Assembly (NCBI GenBank): GCA_047518265.1
Contig: JAKZRG010000004.1
Span: forward strand, 1-64,000
Direction: 5' to 3'
Origin: Oceanospirillum sp047518265
GTDB taxonomy: Bacteria; Pseudomonadota; Gammaproteobacteria; Pseudomonadales; Halomonadaceae
DNA length: 64,000 nt
In this document: positions 32,308-41,953 of the stretch, piece after piece
How positions within the stretch are numbered: position 1 is the stretch's first letter
How the letters are laid out: each line of letters opens with the position of its first letter
Notes under the pieces: generated by a model
What the model saw: only the letters and a program-made list of their open reading frames with translations
The model's database searches: none
What the model was told of the DNA's origin: nothing
Program-made: the position numbers and the translations under genes

Positions 32308-32997
32308 ATGACAGGAAAAACCGTCCTGATTGTAGATGACGAGGCTCCAATCCGGGAGATGATCGCTGTGGCTTTAGAGATGGCGGATTATACGTGCTTG
32401 GAAGCTGAAAATGCTCAGCAAGCACATGCATTGGTAATCGACCAACGGCCTGACCTTATTCTGCTTGACTGGATGATGCCAGGGACTAGTGGTGTTGAGC
32501 TTGCTCGCCGTTTAAAACGAGACCCTCTAACAGCAGAAACGCCAGTAATCATGCTAACAGCAAAAGGCGAGGAAGATAATAAAGTACAAGGCTTAGAAGC
32601 GGGAGCTGATGACTATATTACCAAACCTTTTTCCCCTAGGGAGTTAGTGGCACGCTTGAAAGCGGTGTTACGTAGAACAACACCTAAAGGTATTGAGGAT
32701 CCGGTTGAAGTTGATGGCCTATTATTAGATCCAGCCAGCCATAGGGTCACTTCTTTTGGTGAACCCTTGGATATCGGACCAACCGAATTTCGCCTGTTAC
32801 AGTTTTTTATGACACATCAGGAACGTGCCTATACACGTAATCAATTGCTGGACCAAGTATGGGGTGGCAATGTTTATGTGGAGGAGCGCACCGTTGATGT
32901 CCATATACGTCGACTGCGTAAAGCTCTGAGTGAAAAACATGAACACCTAGTACAAACTGTTCGAGGAACAGGCTACAGGTTCTCGACTAAGGTTTAG
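32308..32997 (+). CDS. phoB: Phosphate regulon response regulator PhoB
   Basis: OmpR-class transcription factor activated by PhoR under phosphate limitation. The 229 residues equal E. coli PhoB. The receiver domain (1-~120) has the acidic pocket (VDDEAP), the phosphoacceptor Asp in LLDWMMPGTSG and the conserved Lys in YITKPFSPRE; the C-terminal winged helix contains RAYTRNQLLDQVWGGNVYVE and EERTVDVHIRRLRKAL. phoR starts 2 bp after the stop. A Pho box lies upstream. Confidence 0.97.
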   Translation: MTGKTVLIVDDEAPIREMIAVALEMADYTCLEAENAQQAHALVIDQRPDLILLDWMMPGTSGVELARRLKRDPLTAETPVIMLTAKGEEDNKVQGLEAGADDYITKPFSPRELVARLKAVLRRTTPKGIEDPVEVDGLLLDPASHRVTSFGEPLDIGPTEFRLLQFFMTHQERAYTRNQLLDQVWGGNVYVEERTVDVHIRRLRKALSEKHEHLVQTVRGTGYRFSTKV

Positions 32998-32999
32998 CC

Positions 33000-34370
33000 G
33001 TGGCTCCTATCTGGCACAACGAGTTCTCTCGTATCGTTTATATTTCTCTATTTGCTACTGCAGTGGGCTGGTTCTCCGGCTCAGTAGCCTGGGCTTTGGT
33101 TACTGTATTGGCGCTTTATCTTTGGCTCGCTTTTCGTTTTCTGCTGCGTTTAGATCAGTGGCTGGAGAGCAACCCTAATGAGGCACCACCAGAAAGCTGG
33201 GGCATCTGGGGTTATTTGTTTGATAAAATTTATCGCCATCAAAAGCGCCAACAAGCCAATCAACGCCGGTTAATGGATGTTATTGATAAAGTACAAAGGT
33301 CCAGCGGTGCCCTACGCGATGCGGTAGTAATGATCGATCAGCATGGTAATCTGGAGTGGTGGAATAAAGCGGCAGAATCTCTACTGGGTTTTCGTTCACC
33401 CACAGATAAAGGCCAGGGGCTCTCCAATCTATTACGGGACCCAAGGTTTATTACCTACTACGATCAGCAAGATTATCATGAACCTCTGGTACTGAACTCT
33501 CCCATGGATGACAACACCATGCTGGAGTATCAAATTACGATTTTTGGTCGTAATGAGCGCCTCATGCTCGTACGTAATATTACTCGCTTATACCGCTTGG
33601 AGCAGATGCGAAAAGACTTTGTTGCCAATGTATCCCATGAACTGCGTACGCCTTTAACCGTGATTAACGGTTATTTAGAAACCTTTGTGGATTATAGCGA
33701 TCAGTTACCGCCTCGCTGGGGACGAGCAACATTGCAGATGCAGCAACAATCCCGGCGGATGCAAAACCTTATTAACGATCTTTTATTACTGTCCCGGTTA
33801 GAAACAACAGAGATAGAAGGTCAACAACAAAATATCAATATGACCTCCATGATGGAGAGTATTCGTCAGGATGCGGTCTTATTAAGTGGTGAAAATGAAC
33901 ATAAGATCACTTTTGCAAAAGATACGGATGTTCAGGTTGTAGGCTCAGAAAACGAGCTGAGAAGCGCTATATCCAACCTAGTCTTTAACGCAGTAAGGTA
34001 TACCCCTCCGGGTTCGGATATACACATGCATTGGTATGAAACAAGCCAAGGAGCAACCCTTAGCGTAGAGGATAACGGTACCGGTATTGACCCTCGCCAT
34101 CTTCCTCGTTTAACAGAACGTTTCTATCGGGTAGATAAGGGACGCTCAGCGGATACCGGAGGTACAGGCTTAGGGCTAGCCATTGTAAAACATGTGCTTA
34201 TTCGCCATAACGCCAAACTGGATATTAAAAGTGAGCTCAATGAGGGGGCTCAGTTTTTCTGTCAATTCCCAAATACACGATTATCTAAGTATCAAGTATC
34301 TGATCAACAGAGTGCCACCCCCACTTTAGCCGATTTAGCTACTCAACAGACCGATAATTCTCGACATTAA
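33000..34370 (+). CDS. phoR: Phosphate regulon sensor kinase PhoR
   Basis: A 456-residue membrane histidine kinase. Two N-terminal membrane helices (~10-50) are followed by a PAS domain (~100-200, VMIDQHGNLEWWNKAAESLLGF), the HisKA H-box VANVSHELRTPLTVING, and the ATPase boxes VEDNGTGIDPRHL and GGTGLGLAIVKH. The start is GTG, two bases after phoB, with AAGG upstream. It detects phosphate state through the PstSCAB-PhoU complex. Its 3' end overlaps the convergent REC-PilZ-like gene by 36 bp. Confidence 0.96.
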   Translation: MAPIWHNEFSRIVYISLFATAVGWFSGSVAWALVTVLALYLWLAFRFLLRLDQWLESNPNEAPPESWGIWGYLFDKIYRHQKRQQANQRRLMDVIDKVQRSSGALRDAVVMIDQHGNLEWWNKAAESLLGFRSPTDKGQGLSNLLRDPRFITYYDQQDYHEPLVLNSPMDDNTMLEYQITIFGRNERLMLVRNITRLYRLEQMRKDFVANVSHELRTPLTVINGYLETFVDYSDQLPPRWGRATLQMQQQSRRMQNLINDLLLLSRLETTEIEGQQQNINMTSMMESIRQDAVLLSGENEHKITFAKDTDVQVVGSENELRSAISNLVFNAVRYTPPGSDIHMHWYETSQGATLSVEDNGTGIDPRHLPRLTERFYRVDKGRSADTGGTGLGLAIVKHVLIRHNAKLDIKSELNEGAQFFCQFPNTRLSKYQVSDQQSATPTLADLATQQTDNSRH

Positions 34371-35195
34371 CTGCTGTGTTTTGGCATCTTGTTCTGTGAG
34401 CTGGATGCCAACATACAACACCTCCGCATCCAATTTCTTTTCTTTTGCCTGTAGCATGGTTACCGTTCCTTTGGTACTCATACGTATCTGCTGCTCACCT
34501 TGACCGGCCAAAAATCCAATAGATACCGTATTAAACAAGCCTGGTAGATCCTGATCTCTACGTAAGATTAGAACAGCTTCTTGTGTTGTTAGGTCTCGAA
34601 TATAAACCGGTAATTTATGCTCACCAAACAGCAGCATAGCCTTGCCACGCACTTTACGGGGTTGACTAGGCTTAGGTCCATTAATAGGAGCACTACTAAC
34701 AACGTTGTTCATGCCTTGTTTACGGGTTAAAACATTAGCTGTTCCGCCGCCACCCATCATCTGGTCACGCCTTTTGAGCAGTTTGTTTAATTCATCTCGG
34801 CTCATAATGCCTTGCTTAACAAACTGCTTTGTCACCTTATTCACCAGCTGATCATTATTGAAAGGCTTGGTGACATAGTCTGTTACACCGTGTTCGGCCG
34901 CCTCCAATATATACTCTTTATCTCCTAAGCTGGTGACCATGATAAAAGGCACTTCTCTATTTTTACTTTCTCCTTGATCTCTCAACCAAGTTAACAGTTC
35001 AATACCTGACATTTCAGGCATTTCCCAGTCACATAACACTAGATCATACCGGGTACGGTTCAGCATCGACTGGGCTTTACGGCCATCCTGGGCCACATCA
35101 ACCTCAAGTTCGCGATATTCGGCTTTTACCGCTTTCACCATCAAATCACGGGTAAATTTTGCATCATCAACAACTAATAATCGTGCGGGTTTCAT
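34335..35195 (-). CDS. Response regulator with receiver and PilZ-like domains
   Basis: A 286-residue protein. The N-terminal receiver (about 1-125) has the phosphoacceptor Asp in LCDWEMPEMSG and the Lys of YVTKPFNNDQ. A Gly/Asn-rich linker leads to a C-terminal PilZ-like beta domain (about 185-275, starting RKVRGKAMLLFGEH) of the kind that can bind c-di-GMP; the classical RxxxR motif is only partly met (RKVRGK), so binding is uncertain. A receiver gene at the same place beside phoR and phoU occurs in Pseudomonas. It is convergent with phoR with a 36-bp overlap, and its start overlaps the end of cysZ on the same strand by 4 bp (ATGA), so the two are co-translated. Confidence 0.82.
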   Translation of the reverse strand: MKPARLLVVDDAKFTRDLMVKAVKAEYRELEVDVAQDGRKAQSMLNRTRYDLVLCDWEMPEMSGIELLTWLRDQGESKNREVPFIMVTSLGDKEYILEAAEHGVTDYVTKPFNNDQLVNKVTKQFVKQGIMSRDELNKLLKRRDQMMGGGGTANVLTRKQGMNNVVSSAPINGPKPSQPRKVRGKAMLLFGEHKLPVYIRDLTTQEAVLILRRDQDLPGLFNTVSIGFLAGQGEQQIRMSTKGTVTMLQAKEKKLDAEVLYVGIQLTEQDAKTQQLMSRIIGLLSS

Positions 35196-35956
35196 AATGG
35201 GCCTGAAATATCCTTAATGTTCGCATCAGTATCGGCCTGTGAGTATTCCTCTACCCACAACCAGGTTGCTCCAGCAACGGCAGCCGGCATTAATAATAGA
35301 TTCAAAATAGGAATGAACATACATCCATAGGTGGCAAAACCAAAACCTAATGTATGCCACCAACGCTGTTTTAAACGCCTTTGCATGGCATGAAAACCGA
35401 TTTGGTGATTATCCATAGGGTAATCTAAGTACTGTACTGATAGCATCCAGATAGAAAATAATAACCATAATACCGGGCTGATAAAGTTAAGACCGGGAAT
35501 AAAACTAATCACCAGCAATAATAAAACCCGTTTTAGGAAAAACCATTGCTTCTGTAATTCTCGCTTAAGCGAGCGCTGAACCATTTCTGATAAGGATTCA
35601 TCGGGGAAAGAGGGGCAATCGGGTCTTAAGTGCTGCTCCACCTTTTCAGCTAACAAACCATTAAAAGGGGCTGCTATTAGTGCCGTGGTCGCATTAAAAC
35701 CATAAACAATAAAACCTAGAGTGCTCAAAAAAACTAAGGGCCAGATTAACCATTCTACAAAACTGAGCCAGTCAGGCAGGCTATCGATAAAGCCACCTAA
35801 CCAGCCATCCAATAAACCAAAACCAAACCAGATAAAAAACGATAGCAAAACAATATTGCAGAGTAAGGGCACTAGGACAAAACGCTTTAATCCTGGTGTA
35901 AACATGATTTTCAGGCCGGCGAATATGGCTCTCGGCCCTGCTACTAGAGTCTTCAT
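35192..35956 (-). CDS. cysZ: CysZ-like sulfate transporter / EI24-domain protein
   Basis: A 254-residue inner-membrane protein of the EI24/CysZ family, about the length of E. coli CysZ, which brings in sulfate for cysteine synthesis. It has four to six hydrophobic segments and the family stretches GPRAIFAGLKIMFTPGLKRF (start) and YLDYPMDNHQIGFHAMQRRL (loop). The ATG at 35956 has GAGAGG 7 nt upstream; a TTG six codons earlier is less likely. The following response-regulator gene overlaps its stop, a linkage without an obvious functional explanation. Confidence 0.88.
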   Translation of the reverse strand: MKTLVAGPRAIFAGLKIMFTPGLKRFVLVPLLCNIVLLSFFIWFGFGLLDGWLGGFIDSLPDWLSFVEWLIWPLVFLSTLGFIVYGFNATTALIAAPFNGLLAEKVEQHLRPDCPSFPDESLSEMVQRSLKRELQKQWFFLKRVLLLLVISFIPGLNFISPVLWLLFSIWMLSVQYLDYPMDNHQIGFHAMQRRLKQRWWHTLGFGFATYGCMFIPILNLLLMPAAVAGATWLWVEEYSQADTDANIKDISGPL

Positions 35957-36028
35957 TAACAACCTCTCAAACAATTGCCACTTATTTTACGGCACAAACC
36001 TCCCAAAGCACTATTAAAAAACATCAAT

Positions 36029-36060
36029 AAAAAAGGGGTGATCTCTTTAGACCTCCCCTT
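36029..36060 (-). terminator. Terminator of the pst-phoU transcript
   Basis: Read on the minus strand, AAGGGG-A-GGTCT, loop AAAG, AGATC-A-CCCCTT forms a stem with one internal mismatch and ends in a T-run. It closes transcription after phoU. Confidence 0.8.
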
Positions 36061-36087
36061 CTTTGAACACAGATACCGCTCTAGATT

Positions 36088-36813
36088 TTACTTAGAGTCG
36101 TTCAAGCGCTCTTCAATGCTTTCCAGCGAGGAATGACGTACATCCATGCCTTTTACCAGGTAGATCACGTACTCTGCGATATTATTGGCATGATCGCCAA
36201 TACGTTCCAAAGACCGTAAAACCCAGATAACGTTCAATACTCGACTGATAGAACGTGGATCTTCCATCATAAAGGTCACTAACGCACGCATAGCAGAGCG
36301 ATACTCAAGATCCACCGCTTTATCTTCTTGGGCAACCGTTAATGCCAGCTCAGTATCAAAACGAGCAAAAGCCGTTAGTGCATCTTTAATCATATTACGC
36401 ACATGATTACCGATATGGCGGGTCTCAATATAACCCCTAGGAGATTCACCTTCTTCGGCCAGTTTAATGGCGTGGCTGGCTATTTTTGAAGCTTCATCAC
36501 CGATACGTTCCAGATCCGATGTCGCCCGTGTTACCGCCATGACTAAACGTAGATCACTGGCCGCAGGCTGGCGACGAGCTAGGATACGCGTGCATTCTTC
36601 ATCAATACGCATCTGCATATTATTGATGTCGCGGTCATTTGCACGTACTTCTTCCGCAACAATGCTATCACCTTCGGTCAGGGAAAAAATGGCATCCTGA
36701 ACCTGCTTCTCAACTAAACCACCCATGGCTAACAGGTGGCTTTTTAAATCTTCCAGCTCATTATTAAACTGCTGGGAAATATGATGACCGTGTGTGTCTG
36801 TTGTAATATCCAT
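36088..36813 (-). CDS. phoU: Phosphate signalling protein PhoU
   Basis: Negative regulator that connects the Pst transporter to PhoR and limits phosphate uptake. The 241-residue protein (E. coli PhoU is also 241) is all-helical with two PhoU repeats; each contains the acidic metal-binding ATSDLERIGDEASKIA / RSLERIGDHANNIAEY motif. It follows pstB by 84 bp, where a perfect 9-bp hairpin overlaps the pstB stop, and a terminator follows it. Confidence 0.97.
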   Translation of the reverse strand: MDITTDTHGHHISQQFNNELEDLKSHLLAMGGLVEKQVQDAIFSLTEGDSIVAEEVRANDRDINNMQMRIDEECTRILARRQPAASDLRLVMAVTRATSDLERIGDEASKIASHAIKLAEEGESPRGYIETRHIGNHVRNMIKDALTAFARFDTELALTVAQEDKAVDLEYRSAMRALVTFMMEDPRSISRVLNVIWVLRSLERIGDHANNIAEYVIYLVKGMDVRHSSLESIEERLNDSK

Positions 36814-36880
36814 GCTAAATCCTATTAAAAATTAGAAAACCGAATCACTCTTTTCAGTCACTGCCTTAATATAAGACTAA

Positions 36881-36903
36881 GGCTAATTCTTTCGGAATTA
36901 GCC
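36881..36903 (-). other. Intercistronic hairpin at the pstB-phoU junction
   Basis: GGCTAATTC (36881-36889) pairs perfectly with GAATTAGCC (36895-36903) around a 5-nt loop and overlaps the pstB stop codon. No adequate T-run follows on the minus strand, so it may protect or process the mRNA rather than end it. Confidence 0.65.
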
Positions 36904-37767
36904 GTAACGACCAGTGATGTAATCTTCGGTCTTCTTCTCTTTAGGATTGGTAAACAGAGTATCCGTATTACCAAATTCAATCAGGTTACCCATATACATA
37001 AAGGCGGTGTAATCAGAAACACGTGCAGCCTGTTGCATATTGTGGGTCACAATAACAATGGTGAAACGATCTTTAAGCTCGTAGATCAGCTCTTCAATCT
37101 TCAGTGTGGAGATAGGGTCCAATGCTGAAGCGGGCTCATCCAATAATAAAACCTCAGGTTTTACCGCAACGGTACGAGCAATCACTAAACGCTGTTGCTG
37201 ACCACCGGACATACCCAGGGCACTCTCGTGCAAACGATCCTTAACTTCATCCCATAAGGCAGCAGAGCGCAGCGCCCACTCAACTGTTTCATCCAGAAGT
37301 CGTTTATTGTTAATACCTTGAATACGTAAGCCATAAGCTACATTTTCATAAATAGACTTAGGGAAAGGGTTGGGCTTCTGAAATACCATACCCACACGAC
37401 GACGCAGCTCAGCCACATCAACGTTTTTATCATAGATATTCTGATCTTCCAGATTAATCTCACCGGTAATACGGCAACCATCAATCAGATCGTTCATACG
37501 GTTCATGCTGCGCAACAGCGTTGACTTACCACAACCTGACGGGCCAATAAAAGCCGTGACACGTTTTTTAGGAATCGTCATATTAACGTCAAATAACGCC
37601 TGCTTTTCGCCGTAAAACAGCTGCATGTTTTTCACATCCATGCAGGTGGTTTCATTTTCCAAAGACAAGATCTCGCTACCACGGTTCATAGAACTAATAT
37701 CTATACCATGACCTTTGCTTTCTGTCGCTTGTGTTTCTGTATTTTTCACTGCTACTTGAGCTTCCAT
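36898..37767 (-). CDS. pstB: Phosphate ABC transporter ATP-binding protein PstB
   Basis: Cytoplasmic ATPase of the high-affinity phosphate importer. The 289-residue protein has Walker A GPSGCGKST, Q-loop VFQKPNPFPKS, signature MSGGQQQRL, Walker B VLLLDEPASALDP and the switch His in VTHNMQQA. A ~40-residue N-terminal extension (Ala/Thr/Glu-rich, before TCMDVKNMQLFYG) is longer than in E. coli PstB and is probably disordered. It lies between pstA and phoU. Confidence 0.97.
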   Translation of the reverse strand: MEAQVAVKNTETQATESKGHGIDISSMNRGSEILSLENETTCMDVKNMQLFYGEKQALFDVNMTIPKKRVTAFIGPSGCGKSTLLRSMNRMNDLIDGCRITGEINLEDQNIYDKNVDVAELRRRVGMVFQKPNPFPKSIYENVAYGLRIQGINNKRLLDETVEWALRSAALWDEVKDRLHESALGMSGGQQQRLVIARTVAVKPEVLLLDEPASALDPISTLKIEELIYELKDRFTIVIVTHNMQQAARVSDYTAFMYMGNLIEFGNTDTLFTNPKEKKTEDYITGRYG

Positions 37768-37874
37768 GGGAATACTCTCTTAAATTCGTTGAATTCTGTC
37801 TGTTTATTAAATCTACGTTTAAACACTTATCAGCCGGTCGACCCAAAAGACTATCTCTAGCTTTTGAGGACTCC

Positions 37875-37894
37875 AGCCCTGGCATCGCAGGGCT
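37875..37894 (-). other. Hairpin in the pstA-pstB gap
   Basis: AGCCCTG (37875-37881) pairs with CAGGGCT (37888-37894) across a 6-nt loop, just after the pstA stop. There is no T-run, so it is more likely an mRNA stability element than a terminator. Confidence 0.6.
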
Positions 37895-37899
37895 CGCGC

Positions 37900-39576
37900 T
37901 TACATTTCAAGTGCTTTGTACTTCTCACGTAGATGGTTACGAATCGCAATGGCACTCAGGTTCAGCAGAGCAATAACCACCACCAGCAACAACGCAGTGG
38001 CGTATACAAGTGGACGCGCCGCTTCAACATTCGGGCTCTGGAAACCCACATCATAGATATGGAAACCTAAATGCATAAATTTCTGATCCAAGTGGATAAA
38101 CGGGTAGTTACCATCTAAAGGCAGGCTTGGCGCCAGCTTGACAACGCCCACCAGCATCAAAGGAGCAACCTCACCCGCCGCACGGGCAACAGCCAAAATG
38201 ACACCTGTCATCATAGCTGGACTGGCCATTGGCAGTACCACACGCCATAAGGTTTCAGCCTTGGTCGCACCGAGAGCGAGAGAACCTTCACGTACCGAGC
38301 GAGGAATACGAGCTAAACCTTCTTCCGTGGCAACAATCACAACCGGTACCGTTAGCAGGGCTAGCGTTAAAGAGGCCCACATTAAGCCCGGAGTACCAAA
38401 GGTTGGTGCTGGTAAAGCTTCTGGGAAGAAAAGATCATCAATATGACCTCCCAGAAAATAAACAAAGAAGCCTAGACCAAATACACCGTAAACGATGGAA
38501 GGGACACCGGCTAGGTTATTCACTGCAATACGAATCATGCGAGTGACAAAACCTTGTTTGGCATATTCCCGCAGATAAACGGCTGCCACAACACCAAAAG
38601 GCGTTACTAGGATCGACATCAGGATCACCATCATCACGGTGCCGAAGATTGCTGGGAAGATACCCCCTTCGGTATTCGCTTCACGGGGCTCGTCGGTCAT
38701 AAACTCCCATAACTTAGCCGCATAAAAGCCGATTTTATCCCCTAGCCCCATCATATTCGGTTGATAGGCACGCACCACCTTACTCAGGGAAACCGTCACC
38801 TGTGTGCCGTTCATGGCCTGGGCCACAAAGCTATCCCGGTTAGCTTCCACATAAAGATCCGCCAACTGATCCTGCATCACTTTATATTCAGCATTCAGCG
38901 TGGCACGTTCAGCATCCATCTCAGCTAACTTCTCAGCGGTATCCGTACCTTTTAACTCAAGACTGCGCTGCTCCAGACGTAAACGTTCAATGGTGTAGTT
39001 AATACGACCAATATCATGCTTTTCTATCTGATAGATATCTTCATGAATGGTTAAGGCCCGCTCAATACGTTGCTCAAATTCAGGCCAAATGCTGTTATCA
39101 CCGGCTTTTTGTTGTGCAACAAATTGGCCGTTTTCCTTAAGACCCACAAGATAACCGTAGAAGTTACCCCATTCACGACGCTCAACAGCGATCAAGCTTT
39201 CAGGGTGGCTGATGGTTTCAACATGATCAGCCAATACCCAGCGAAAATCTGAACCGTAGACATCACGGTTACCAATCTTCATCAGATAACGATCAACGGT
39301 TTCTTTTGTTGTATCAACTTCAATACCTGCCGCTCGTACCTGCTCGGCAGGTACTGTTACCGTTTCTACCTTCTCGCCAACCATATGGTAGCGGCTGCCA
39401 TCCTGAGCAACGACATCCGCTTCCATAATAGCCGCAGGCCAGAAGTGGCCTAAACCACGTACTGCAATCAGCATTAATAAGCCGATTACCATCACCACAC
39501 TAATTGCTACAGCACCCGCATTCAGCCAGACCCAAGGGGATCCGCTGCGAGTCCAGTTACCTAGAGATTCACGCAT
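37900..39576 (-). CDS. pstA: Phosphate ABC transporter permease PstA, long form
   Basis: A 558-residue inner-membrane permease, about twice the usual PstA length. After the first helix (~20-45) comes a large hydrophilic, probably periplasmic region (~50-270) that includes a coiled coil around RLRLEQRSLELKG. The standard six-helix permease core follows, with the EAA loop (EEGLARIPRSVREGSLALGATKAE form). Long PstA with a long PstC is known in marine gammaproteobacteria. The ATG at 39576 is preferred to the GTG one codon earlier, because AAGGA is 7-8 nt away. It follows pstC by 26 bp. Confidence 0.94.
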   Translation of the reverse strand: MRESLGNWTRSGSPWVWLNAGAVAISVVMVIGLLMLIAVRGLGHFWPAAIMEADVVAQDGSRYHMVGEKVETVTVPAEQVRAAGIEVDTTKETVDRYLMKIGNRDVYGSDFRWVLADHVETISHPESLIAVERREWGNFYGYLVGLKENGQFVAQQKAGDNSIWPEFEQRIERALTIHEDIYQIEKHDIGRINYTIERLRLEQRSLELKGTDTAEKLAEMDAERATLNAEYKVMQDQLADLYVEANRDSFVAQAMNGTQVTVSLSKVVRAYQPNMMGLGDKIGFYAAKLWEFMTDEPREANTEGGIFPAIFGTVMMVILMSILVTPFGVVAAVYLREYAKQGFVTRMIRIAVNNLAGVPSIVYGVFGLGFFVYFLGGHIDDLFFPEALPAPTFGTPGLMWASLTLALLTVPVVIVATEEGLARIPRSVREGSLALGATKAETLWRVVLPMASPAMMTGVILAVARAAGEVAPLMLVGVVKLAPSLPLDGNYPFIHLDQKFMHLGFHIYDVGFQSPNVEAARPLVYATALLLVVVIALLNLSAIAIRNHLREKYKALEM

Positions 39577-39602
39577 CACTTTTTCCTTCCATTCCGGCCT
39601 GT

Positions 39603-41888
39603 TTATAGCGCGCCATATTTCTTACGCAAACGCTGACGAACCACTTCTGCTGCTGTATTCACCACAAAGGTAAACATAAAGAGCACAAAAGCCGCCAAGA
39701 ATAGGATTCGATAATGGGAGCTGCCCACTTCAGATTCAGGTACTTCTACCGCGATATTTGCCGCCAAGGTACGCATACCTTCAAAGATATTAGCGTCCAT
39801 AATCGGGGTATTACCGGTCGCCATCAGTACAATCATGGTTTCACCTACCGCACGACCCATACCGATCATCACAGCCGAGAAAATACCGGGACTTGCTGTC
39901 GGTAAAACGACGCGGGTCAGGGTTTGCCAAGGTGTTGCGCCTAAAGCTAAAGAGCCGTAGCTCAAGTGCTTAGGTACCGCAAAGATGGCATCCTCTGTAA
40001 TAGAGAAGATGGTGGGAATTACGGCAAAACCCATAGCCAGACCAACAACCAGAGCATTACGTTGATCAAAAGGAATGCCCAAATCATTGCTCAGCCAGGT
40101 GCGCATATCACCGTTAAAGAAGGTGGTTTCCAAAGGTTGGCTCATGGCTATAGAGAACCAAGCAATCAGAATAACCACTGGAATCAACAAGGCCGCATGC
40201 CAGCCATCAGGAATAGCGTGACGTACTGAGTTTGGCATTTGAGCCCAAGCAAAACCAAACAGCACAATACCAATCGGCATCAGCAATAACAGAGCAAAAA
40301 TACCGGGCAAATTCACTTCAATAAAGGGTGCAAGAAACAGACCCGCTAAGAAACCCAAAATAACCGTAGGCAGCGCTTCCATTAATTCAATAACCGGTTT
40401 CACCTTACGGCGCATGCCTGGTGCCATGAAATACGCCGTATAAATAGCTCCCGCAATCGCTAGAGGCGTTGCGATAATCATGGCGTAGAAAGCGGCTTTC
40501 AGCGTACCAAATGCCAGAGGCATCATGCTGAACTTAGGTTCGAAGTCATTACTGGAAGCTGAAGACTGCCAAGTATATTCCGGCTGTTCGTAACTCTCGT
40601 ACCAAACCTCTTCCCATAACGCACTCCAGGAAACTTCCGGGTGTTCGTTATCAATCTTAAAGGTTTGAATCACACCGTCGGTACGCTCCAGTAGCAGTGT
40701 TTTAGCTCGCGGGCTAATTGCACCAGCAATAGGAGATTTGTCCAGAATCTTTTCAGTCAACAGGGTACGGTGAGCCGTTGTGCTGTAGATGCTCAGCTGT
40801 CCCTTGTCATCAATGGCCAAGAAACCTTTACGACGATGCTCTGGCAGCATAACCGCTACCGATGTTGCATCATGCTCAAAAGAACGGATCTTCTTTAAGC
40901 CCCATTCGCTTTGCTCATCTCGTACCAAAAACCACTGAGATAAAGCACCGGTAGCATCGGCAACTAACAGAGATATACCCCCTAACTGCATTTTCACTTC
41001 AGTCAGTTTACTGTTCTGTTCCGTGGCTTTTAAACGAGCGTTCAGTTTTGGCTGATCCAAATCACGCAGGTCAATGACATCAATCTGTCCCTGATGGCCC
41101 GCAAGATACATCCAGCGCTGATCAGAAGAGATCAAGATACTGTGCAATTCACTTTCGGTAACAGGCAGAGAGTAAGCTGTACGCTCTAAGGTCACCTCAT
41201 CACCAAATAGCGATTCCTCTTTATAGAAGCCCACTAGGTGTGCCTGTTTATCGGCCGCAACCGCTGAGATCAGTAAGTTTTCTTCACCATTACGTAGAGC
41301 AATGGTATTCAATGCCGTCTTGGTACCTGCAATCTGCAGAGGTTCTTCACCAAAAGGATATTCAATCAGAGGGGTAATAAGACGCTGATCATTAGGATAA
41401 GTAATTCGATACCGCTCTTTAATTACCAGAGCACTACCATCAGAGAAACCTAAAGCAAAATAGTGGGAGGATGCACCTTCAGAAGCGACGGATGTTAATT
41501 CAGCACCCGCAGGTACTGGCAACTGGGTGCGTTTTATCACTTCACCATTGGCAACACGGAAAAAAACCACCTCACCGACACTGGTTAAACGCATGGCAAC
41601 TTCGCCCTGCTCTTCAACCGCGAGATGGAGTGTTCTGGCTGCACCAGGCAATACCTGAGTAGCAGGCACCTGATATTCCGCAACAGGTTCAACACTGGCC
41701 GATTTGAAGAGCGGAAGCACTTCATACATCAGGTAAAGAAAAATCAGTAGGATCGCGATAATCACGCTGACACCACCGATTCCAACACCGATTTCGGCCG
41801 CTTTATCTTTATACGATCTGATCTTCCGGTGCATACGAAGTGCCGGAGTATCAAAATCGATTACTGGGACTTGGCTATTATCTTTCAT
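39603..41888 (-). CDS. pstC: Phosphate ABC transporter permease PstC, long form
   Basis: A 761-residue permease, more than double the usual PstC. One N-terminal helix (~32-58) is followed by an extracytoplasmic domain of about 380 residues made of repeating strand motifs with a beta-propeller (WD-like) character (for example SSDQRWMYLAGHQGQIDVID). The permease core is in the last ~300 residues with the EAA loop (AVPKHLSYGSLALGATPWQT). The large domain may contact PstS or sense phosphate. It has its own Pho box upstream and a terminator separates it from pstS. Confidence 0.93.
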   Translation of the reverse strand: MKDNSQVPVIDFDTPALRMHRKIRSYKDKAAEIGVGIGGVSVIIAILLIFLYLMYEVLPLFKSASVEPVAEYQVPATQVLPGAARTLHLAVEEQGEVAMRLTSVGEVVFFRVANGEVIKRTQLPVPAGAELTSVASEGASSHYFALGFSDGSALVIKERYRITYPNDQRLITPLIEYPFGEEPLQIAGTKTALNTIALRNGEENLLISAVAADKQAHLVGFYKEESLFGDEVTLERTAYSLPVTESELHSILISSDQRWMYLAGHQGQIDVIDLRDLDQPKLNARLKATEQNSKLTEVKMQLGGISLLVADATGALSQWFLVRDEQSEWGLKKIRSFEHDATSVAVMLPEHRRKGFLAIDDKGQLSIYSTTAHRTLLTEKILDKSPIAGAISPRAKTLLLERTDGVIQTFKIDNEHPEVSWSALWEEVWYESYEQPEYTWQSSASSNDFEPKFSMMPLAFGTLKAAFYAMIIATPLAIAGAIYTAYFMAPGMRRKVKPVIELMEALPTVILGFLAGLFLAPFIEVNLPGIFALLLLMPIGIVLFGFAWAQMPNSVRHAIPDGWHAALLIPVVILIAWFSIAMSQPLETTFFNGDMRTWLSNDLGIPFDQRNALVVGLAMGFAVIPTIFSITEDAIFAVPKHLSYGSLALGATPWQTLTRVVLPTASPGIFSAVMIGMGRAVGETMIVLMATGNTPIMDANIFEGMRTLAANIAVEVPESEVGSSHYRILFLAAFVLFMFTFVVNTAAEVVRQRLRKKYGAL

Positions 41889-41911
41889 ATCGAAAAAAAT
41901 ACTGCATCTTT

Positions 41912-41929
41912 ATGACAATTGCATGACAC
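41912..41929 (-). promoter_or_regulatory. Pho box of the pstC promoter
   Basis: On the minus strand GTGTCAT-GCAA-TTGTCAT has two seven-base direct repeats at an 11-bp period, matching the CTGTCAT consensus at six of seven positions each. A TATTTT -10-like element follows 10 bp further. It lies between the pstS terminator and the pstC start. Confidence 0.85.
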
Positions 41930-41953
41930 CGAACAGGTGATCAAGGAGAGAAG

